Below, piece after piece: positions 59,201 through 64,000 of a DNA stretch of 64,000 nt. The stretch's first letter is position 1; every line of letters begins with the position of its first letter. The translations under genes and the position numbers were made by a program. Below the pieces are notes generated by a model. The model was not told where the DNA came from and searched no databases. It saw nothing but the letters and a program-made list of their open reading frames with translations. The DNA is taken from assembly GCF_964199755.1 (NCBI RefSeq), contig NC_133903.1, forward strand, positions 997,001 through 1,061,000, read 5' to 3'. The stretch is from Larus michahellis. Taxonomy: Eukaryota; Chordata; Aves; Charadriiformes; Laridae.

Positions 59201-62200
59201 ACTGTCCAAATACAGTTTTACTTTTTAACGCTTTTTCAACAGCAGTATAAAACTAGCGTGGTATCAGAGTACTTGCAACAGCTGAAGGCTTTTGATCTGA
59301 AAAACTTGTCTCATGCTAAACTCTTGTACAGTACAATAATGACAAAATTGATATTTTATTAATCTCCAAGCTTTATTTTTTTTATAGCCACATTTGCACA
59401 AGATTGTGAACAGCTCTATGGAACTTGCACAGACTGCCAAAGAGCCCTATAACTATTTCCTGCTGCTCAGAGCACTGTTCAGATCTATTGGAGGAGGCAG
59501 TCATGATCTCTTATATCAAGAATTCTTGCCGCTGTTACCAAACTTACTGCAAGGTAGAACAATACCTTCTTTCCCCACCCCAGTTTCTGGTCTTTTTATG
59601 TAAATAGTAGTAATAAAGTTATGTTGTGTATTAAAACAAGACAAAACTAAAGCCCTAACCCTCATAAGTTGCTTCTGATTTTGAGCTTAGCAGTTGATTA
59701 AATATCTTGAACGTGGCTTATTTTCATTTCCTATCCGCTGCTTCAGGCTCCATAGTTCTGGCTGCTTCACAATTTCTGCTGCTTCTTGTTCTGCTTCTCA
59801 TTGTGGGGCGGTTGGGGTTTTTCTGCTTGTTTCTTTCCTTAGTTTTTATTAGCTATAGATAATGTTGTTAGTACAAAGCATTGCGGGGTAAGAGTAGCAG
59901 GAGAAGGAACGTTGCCAGGCCCTCGCCGGCTTCGTGGGAAGAGCATTGCAGAGAAGCTGTGGTGGTTCTGCAGCTGAGGGCGTGTGTGTGCACCTGCGAG
60001 TGCTTGATAAATATAAATGCAAGTAGTGTCCGTTGGCAAAAAGAAATGAAATAGCAATCGGTTTGATTAATTGAGCATTTGTGCTTGCAAGGGCTGTGTT
60101 CCGGAGATACTGAGGATGAGCAAGGAAATGTGAACTACGTAAACCTAAGCTAAGCTAATTGGAACGACTCAGGAACATGGAATCCCATGGTTCCACCTAC
60201 AGCCGTAGGGGCAGTCTTTATTGTAGTTAGCAAATAGGTACGTCATCTGTACACCAGTAGGCAATATCCGTGTCAGTGTGGAAGTGCTAGCTAGGTTTAT
60301 GGAATATATGAAGTCTTGATGGGGAGAAAAATTAGTTACAGAATGTGTTTAGTCTGTATGGGACAGTGAATGTACTTGAACTCATTTAATGTTTCTTTTC
60401 AGGATTCCAGATATTTTAAAAACAACTTGTTCTGTGTGGATTTTTTTTTTTTTTTTCCTTGATACAAGGCTGAGGTTTGAGTCAAATTACCTTTTTCTGG
60501 TTTTCATCTGCTGTATTCAAATGCTACTTATTGAATCTAATATTAAATTTTAGAATATGCATGGATACTGTTTTTTTTGTATATGCATGTACCTACAAAA
60601 GCATTCACTGCATAAAATCCTTAGATGTAAGTTATAATTGTGAATGGTATTATATTTCGTAAAGATGTTATTTACAGAGCTATATATGTTACAGAATTTA
60701 AAAACGTGAGGTTACTGTGAGTTTAGGAAATAGCAGTTTCTAACAATACACTGTGGACTGCCTTTTTCCTTTGAGTGTGTAACTTACCCATGATTTTCAG
60801 GGCTTAATATGTTGCAAAGTGGCCTTCACAAACAGCACATGAAAGACTTGTTTGTTGAGCTCTGCCTGACTGTGCCGGTTCGTTTGAGCTCGTTGCTGCC
60901 TTACCTGCCGATGCTGATGGACCCCTTGGTGTCGGCTCTCAATGGGTCCCAGACCCTGGTCAGCCAAGGCCTGAGAACTCTGGAGCTGTGCGTGGACAAC
61001 CTGCAGCCGGACTTCCTCTATGATCACATCCAGCCCGTTCGAGCTGAGCTGATGCAGGTAAACCCGTGCTTCCCTCGGAGACCACAGGAGGTCGTGGGTT
61101 CGCTAAATGTTGTTAGAAACTGGGGTGAACCTTTGGTTATAGGAACTTGAAAGATCTGTCATGAGAAGCACGCCGGTCTGATTTGGGTGTCAAAGGCCAG
61201 CTGGTGTAGTGCTGGTGAACTGAAAACTCCGACAGATTTAAAAGTGAATCAGTCATGTCTTCTCTGTCCCCTGTTAGGGGGTTAAAGTTAAGACTTGGGA
61301 CTCAATAGCAAGAATATTACTATGTTTAGGATGAGTTGGTACAGAAAATGATTAAGATTTGTTAATTTTTTTAAAAAACAGACAAGAAAAACTAAGTGCC
61401 TTCAGCATGTCATGACTGACAGCTACATGATGTCATATATACAGTGAAGATGATGTGGCTGAAATTCAGAACAATGTTTTACATGCGGCTCTTTCCCCTA
61501 ATACAGTGCTTGTGTATAGTTTATTGTTTAACTATAATATTTACTTTATTTGCTTTTTATGTTTAAAAACTAGCACTTTGAGGTTAATTCACTTCAGCCT
61601 TGACTGGCCTGCTTCTTTTTTTCTTTAATTCATAATGTTGTTTATCTAATATTAGTCGTAAACATGAAATTACATTTCAGCGTAGTAAAGATTTTGTAGC
61701 TGATGTTCACAGCAGTGGGATCCAGAACTGCATTTAGGACAACCCTGTTACAAAGCACTTGAACTGTTGCAAACTGCCACTGCCTTTATTCAATCTATAG
61801 GAGTGTTTTCTGGAGTTGTGCAGGATCAATTACCCAAATACAAGAATAAGTGTTTTCCTTGACATTTTTTAACATTACAACTTGAAAAATTTTGAAGTGA
61901 GACTGGTCTGACCATATAACACTTCAAATACTTGCAGGCTTTGTGGCGTACACTGCGCAATCCTGCAGACAGCATTTCTCACGTGGCTTACCGTGTACTT
62001 GGTAAATTTGGTGGAAGTAACAGGAAGATGTTAAAGGAATCACAGAAACTACAATATGTAGTCACAGAAATCCAAGGACCCAGTATCACAATTGAATTTT
62101 CAGACTGTAAAGCATCCATCCAGCTCCCAATGGAAAAGGTAAGGGCTTGAGGTATTTTCTGTGCTGAGAAACCATCTTACTCAATTTTCCTTTATTACAG

Positions 62201-64000
62201 ATTTTTTTGAAGGTTGTTTGCGTGTAAAACCTTAATAAAATATGTGGTATGTTTGCCAGTTCCAGATATGAATTAATAAATATCTAAAATTATAGAATTT
62301 ACATAATTAAAAGTATATCTGATTTTTTTTTTTTATATCCCTCCGATTAGATGAAGAGATTTCTAATTAATTTATATTGCCATGGAGAAACAGAACATAA
62401 CCCCACTTATGGTTGGTGGGATGTTGTTTTTTTTTTTCCAAGTAATTTTTGAGTTGCCAGATCTGGCAGCTAAAGACCAAATGTTGTTTCAGAAATCGCT
62501 GCAAGGAGCTTTTTTCCTTTTTCACTATGTAGTGCTCAGTTGAGAGTCTCCTTATGGCAGGTAGGGCTACGCTAACTTCTTGCTTCATTTTGACGTGCAA
62601 AATTAGCAGGAGCTTGCCAACCTGTTCTTCCTTTATTTTCCCTTTAAACTGTTTTATATGTCACCCCCATAAGAATAGATTTAAACGTGCTGTTCTGCTT
62701 TTACAGAGTGATTGGATAGGGAGCTAAACTGGCACAAGTGCGTGCTTTCTCTGCATTTTTTCCCCCTTTCTAACTGTTGGTGTACCGCTTAGATTAGGAG
62801 CAGGAATCTACTCTAAAACCGCCCTGTTTTCTTTTTGAAGTGTACCAAAAGCTTCTTGTAGAAATCCTTCAGTGATGATTATTCTAATGCCTCAAATGAT
62901 TTGGTTTTGTTTGTAGTCCGTAGGTTGGGTACAGTACTTATAGCTGCAAAACCACTTTGTACTTGTACCGGCTTTCATCCGACAATCTCAGGGTATCACG
63001 AATGCTTAGTTCTCACTAACTACAGGAATCTAATCTGTGTCTGTGTCTTGGGATCTGAGAGCAAAGCTGGATTTTGCGTTAATTTGGCCTGTAGAGTTTT
63101 AATACTTATCTTTCCCGTTACACTTTCATAAGTAGGTATGATCTGAATGTAGTAAAAAACTTCCTTTACAGGCAGGTAGCTCTCTTTGGCTCCATACAGC
63201 CAACAGGCTTAAAAATAGCTTGGAAAAATGATTCCTGAAATGCAGGTAGCTTTACTAATTTCCCCTCTGTACTGAAGCTGATGACTTGAATACATATGAA
63301 TACTGTAATTGCTGGGATTTTCCTATCCCACCAGGTTTAATTCAAACCAACTTTTCCAAAGTCTGTATGCATCTAACATGTTGGTTAAGGACATGGAACG
63401 ATCTTCAGCTTCTTGGTGTTGACCAAGAAACAATGTTATCTGCTGAATACTTGGTACCTAGAAAAAGGAAATGTCAAATTAAAAGGAAAAAGAAGTGGAA
63501 TAAACTGGAAATGAGAAATCCATGTTCTCTTTTAGTTCTTTGTTAGTCTTTATGGTCTGTGTAAAACTCATAGTTCTTTTCATTGAGATGCTGATAAGGT
63601 TGTTCAAACAGTGATGGGATGACAGCTGGTTAAGTCAGTAAGGAGAAAGATGGCTTTCCTTTCAAAGAAGGAAAATGCCCACTTTTTCTGCATAATCCTG
63701 TTTGAGCGTGGATGGCTAGATTTTATTGACCATTGATCAGGTATTGAAATTCCGTATTTTGTGCACTCCAAAACATTTTTGATGTGGTTGTTTTTAATAA
63801 TATCTGTCTCATTTGTTTTTAATTTCTTTCTTTCTTTTTTTGGGAAGTATAGAAAGTAGCTGTGTTTATATATATGCAAAATAGAAATTTTCCAAAAAGA
63901 TCTACCCCCCCCCTTTTCATTGTTTTCATATTTTCAGAAATTATTTGAATTATTCTCAAATGTATTAAATAAATCTTGCAAAGTAAAAGAAGGGTAATAT
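41125..64000 (+). CDS. TRRAP: TRRAP, transformation/transcription domain-associated protein (5' part, residues 1-929; continues past window)
   Basis: Twenty coding exons (numbered 2-21, counting a non-coding exon 1) join in phase to 2,787 nt, 929 codons. The sequence is near-identical to mammalian TRRAP residues 1 to about 930 and begins [13 protein letters not shown] is a nuclear PIKK-family pseudokinase of about 3,830-3,860 residues that scaffolds the SAGA/PCAF and TIP60/NuA4 histone acetyltransferase complexes and binds activators such as MYC and E2F1. This part is the N-terminal alpha-solenoid of HEAT repeats; FAT, pseudokinase and FATC domains lie beyond the right edge. A Pro/Ala/Val-rich linker at about 478-514 replaces the mammalian polyproline tract. 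All introns are GT-AG. The ATG at 41125 has A at -3 and G at +4 and lies in an AAGATGGC word resembling a YY1 site. No TRRAP exon was found between 62139 and 64000. Confidence 0.97.
41562..41611 (+). CDS. TRRAP: TRRAP coding exon 3 (residues 34-50)
   Basis: The acceptor is TTTTTTCAG|CT and the donor TTTGAG|GTAAAT. It encodes [17 protein letters not shown], identical in style to mammals. Confidence 0.95.
42405..42872 (-). mobile_element. CR1 LINE fragment in TRRAP intron 3
   Basis: The minus strand encodes CR1 reverse transcriptase pieces such as [32 protein letters not shown] and [10 protein letters not shown]. The last is the position of the catalytic F-ADD motif, here altered to FAND. The fragment also includes the region reading GGTCCTTCTGGATGGCATCC on the plus strand. 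It lacks both ends and has mutated catalytic residues. It lies antisense to TRRAP. Confidence 0.92.
42873..44128. other. Right part of TRRAP intron 3
   Basis: No alternative exon or repeat was recognised. A T-run of about 17 (interrupted at its ends) forms the polypyrimidine tract before exon 4. Confidence 0.5.
44129..44239 (+). CDS. TRRAP: TRRAP coding exon 4 (residues 51-87)
   Basis: The acceptor is TTAATCAG|AAT and the donor GCGCAG|GTAAGC. It encodes [19 protein letters not shown] and onward. Confidence 0.95.
44813..44917 (+). CDS. TRRAP: TRRAP coding exon 5 (residues 88-122)
   Basis: The acceptor is TTTTACAG|CAA and the donor CTAGAG|GTATTT. It encodes the helix pair [13 protein letters not shown]...VMFRFLE. 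Confidence 0.95.
45608..45691 (+). CDS. TRRAP: TRRAP coding exon 6 (residues 123-150)
   Basis: The acceptor is TTTTTCAG|ACG and the donor CAAGAA|GTAGGT. It encodes [20 protein letters not shown] and onward. Confidence 0.95.
46438..46494 (+). CDS. TRRAP: TRRAP coding exon 7 (residues 151-169)
   Basis: The acceptor is CTTCCTAG|ATC and the donor GTAGTG|GTAAGC. It encodes [19 protein letters not shown]. Confidence 0.95.
47118..47243 (+). CDS. TRRAP: TRRAP coding exon 8 (residues 170-211)
   Basis: The acceptor is CTTGTAG|AAT and the donor AGAACA|GTAAGC. It encodes [20 protein letters not shown] and onward. Confidence 0.95.
47576..47653 (+). CDS. TRRAP: TRRAP coding exon 9 (residues 212-237)
   Basis: The acceptor is TTTTCAG|CAT and the donor TACCAG|GTTAGT. 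It encodes [20 protein letters not shown] and onward. Confidence 0.95.
47887..47975 (+). CDS. TRRAP: TRRAP coding exon 10 (residues 238-267)
   Basis: The acceptor is TTTTTAAG|CTC, an AAG-type site, and the donor GCGAG|GTAAGA. It encodes [20 protein letters not shown] and onward. Confidence 0.95.
48660..48756 (+). CDS. TRRAP: TRRAP coding exon 11 (residues 267-299)
   Basis: The acceptor is AATTTCAG|GC and the donor TACCAG|GTAGGT. It encodes [20 protein letters not shown] and onward. Confidence 0.95.
49110..49248 (+). CDS. TRRAP: TRRAP coding exon 12 (residues 300-346)
   Basis: The acceptor is TGTTATAG|GAA and the donor GGAGCC|GTATGT. It encodes [20 protein letters not shown] and onward. Confidence 0.95.
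49249..52217. other. TRRAP intron 12
   Basis: At about 3 kb this is one of the longest introns in the window. It holds the CR1 3' end described separately. The rest shows no alternative exon, RNA gene or clear repeat. Confidence 0.6.
50884..51226 (+). mobile_element. CR1 LINE 3' end in TRRAP intron 12
   Basis: This is the terminal CR1 segment in plus orientation: CTACAGCTCCCTGAAGGGAT, then GGAAATGGTCTGAAGTTGCG, then GGGGAGGTTTAGATTAGATA, then TTGGACTCGATGATCTCAAA, ending at the canonical ATTCTATGATT. It is 5' truncated with an intact 3' end and is the best preserved CR1 in the window, hence probably the youngest. Confidence 0.95.
52218..52296 (+). CDS. TRRAP: TRRAP coding exon 13 (residues 346-372)
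   Basis: The acceptor is AATTTTAG|AA and the donor CTGAG|GTATGA. It encodes [20 protein letters not shown] and onward. Confidence 0.95.
53306..53540 (+). CDS. TRRAP: TRRAP coding exon 14 (residues 372-450)
   Basis: The acceptor is ACTGATAG|A and the donor CTGGAG|GTATTG. It encodes [20 protein letters not shown] through [12 protein letters not shown]. The exon is more GC-rich than its flanks, which is common for avian exons. Confidence 0.95.
53541..55503. other. TRRAP intron 14
   Basis: A run of 25 T lies at 53959-53983. No alternative exon or mobile element was recognised. Confidence 0.6.
55504..55831 (+). CDS. TRRAP: TRRAP coding exon 15 (residues 451-560)
   Basis: This is the longest coding exon in the window. 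The acceptor is TGCCGTAG|GTT. It encodes [15 protein letters not shown], then the low-complexity Pro/Ala/Val linker (about 478-514), then [20 protein letters not shown] onward. The end has two overlapping donors three bases apart (after 55828 or 55831). The second one restores the mammalian APGEAQF reading and is chosen. Confidence 0.93.
55952..56049 (+). CDS. TRRAP: TRRAP coding exon 16 (residues 560-592)
   Basis: The acceptor is TTCTTTCAG|AA and the donor TATCAG|GTATGT. It encodes [20 protein letters not shown] and onward. Confidence 0.95.
56706..56900 (+). CDS. TRRAP: TRRAP coding exon 17 (residues 593-657)
   Basis: The acceptor is CACCCTAG|GTC and the donor CTTCAG|GTATTA. It encodes [20 protein letters not shown] through [10 protein letters not shown]. 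Confidence 0.95.
57437..57628 (+). CDS. TRRAP: TRRAP coding exon 18 (residues 658-721)
   Basis: The acceptor is TTCTATAG|ATT and the donor CTGAAG|GTAAAG. It encodes [20 protein letters not shown] through AAENEQMLK. Confidence 0.95.
58054..58093. repeat. Two-copy tandem duplication, 22-base period
   Basis: The 18-mer CTCTTGAGTTAGTTATTG occurs at 58054-58071 and at 58076-58093 without mismatch. Confidence 0.95.
58493..58535. repeat. Two-copy tandem duplication, 23-base period
   Basis: The 20-mer AATATGAAGCAATATTCATA occurs at 58493-58512 and at 58516-58535 without mismatch. The unit holds an AATAT/ATATT inverted pair. Confidence 0.95.
59388..59553 (+). CDS. TRRAP: TRRAP coding exon 19 (residues 722-777)
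   Basis: The acceptor is TTTTATAG|CCA and the donor CTGCAAG|GTAGAA. It encodes [20 protein letters not shown] through [10 protein letters not shown]. Confidence 0.95.
59554..60800. other. TRRAP intron 19
   Basis: T-rich tracts occur near 60440-60460. No alternative exon or mobile element was recognised. Confidence 0.6.
60801..61057 (+). CDS. TRRAP: TRRAP coding exon 20 (residues 777-862)
   Basis: The acceptor is GATTTTCAG|GG and the donor ATGCAG|GTAAAC. It encodes [20 protein letters not shown] through [11 protein letters not shown] and is GC-richer than its flanks. Confidence 0.95.
61938..62138 (+). CDS. TRRAP: TRRAP coding exon 21 (residues 863-929), last in window
   Basis: The acceptor is ACTTGCAG|GCT and the donor GAAAAG|GTAAGG. 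It encodes [20 protein letters not shown] through [11 protein letters not shown]. The next mammalian exon sequence was not found before 64000. Confidence 0.95.
62139..64000. other. TRRAP intron 21 (5' part)
   Basis: No TRRAP coding sequence is readable in this 1.86 kb, so the intron runs past the window. The only structured element is a possible MIR remnant at about 62970-63015. Confidence 0.7.
62970..63015 (-). repeat. Possible MIR-like SINE remnant
   Basis: GGCTTTCATCCGACAATCTC followed by a degraded GCGCTTTACA-type segment resembles the reverse complement of the MIR 3' tail (GATCCTTGGATGAAAGGC). Only about 45 bases match, so this is weak. Confidence 0.35.

Larger units (their letters stand above)
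57629..59387. other. TRRAP intron 18 with two short tandem duplications
   Basis: This intron holds the two small duplications listed separately and no recognisable exon or mobile element. Confidence 0.6.

Noticed and set aside
62139-64000. A further TRRAP exon
   Set aside because: I looked for the mammalian continuation (AIETALDCLKSAN...) in all plus-strand frames and did not find it, so intron 21 must run past the window.
1-64000. CRISPR arrays, bacterial mobile elements, tRNA or rRNA genes, or an undescribed multi-gene system
   Set aside because: None is present by inspection. The window is an ordinary vertebrate locus with two known genes.

Overview
The window is nuclear DNA of a vertebrate, most likely a bird. 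It holds two recognisable intron-containing genes, whose exons translate into close relatives of vertebrate TMEM130 and TRRAP. It also holds several CR1 LINE fragments, some ending in the ATTCTATGATT / ATTCTGTGATT tails typical of avian CR1. Introns are short (20 TRRAP coding exons lie within about 21 kb), which fits a compact avian genome. There are no bacterial-style operons, CRISPR arrays, tRNA or rRNA genes that I could see, and no undescribed system that I can honestly defend.

Layout. Positions 1-30428 are non-coding. The left edge (1-120) is CpG-dense and looks like the end of a CpG island whose gene lies outside the window. The rest carries eroded LINE and SINE copies, small satellites, some AT-rich blocks that look like conserved non-coding elements, and a CpG-rich patch at about 26.05-26.35 kb with no gene attached. 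Positions 30429-39270 on the minus strand hold TMEM130: eight coding exons, 419 codons plus stop, every junction GT-AG and in phase. Positions 38880-40860 form a CpG island between TMEM130 and TRRAP, which diverge head to head. Positions 41125-62138 on the plus strand hold the first 20 coding exons of TRRAP (residues 1-929 of a protein of about 3,830-3,860 residues). The gene runs off the right edge.

How the parts relate. TRRAP is the large HEAT-repeat pseudokinase scaffold of the SAGA and TIP60/NuA4 histone acetyltransferase complexes. TMEM130 is a poorly characterised single-pass PKD-domain membrane protein. They probably share only the promoter region. The order TMEM130(-) / TRRAP(+) matches human 7q22.1, where NPTX2 lies on the far side of TMEM130, so the empty left part corresponds to the NPTX2-TMEM130 intergenic interval. 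The long reading frames in the GC-rich parts are chance frames, not genes.
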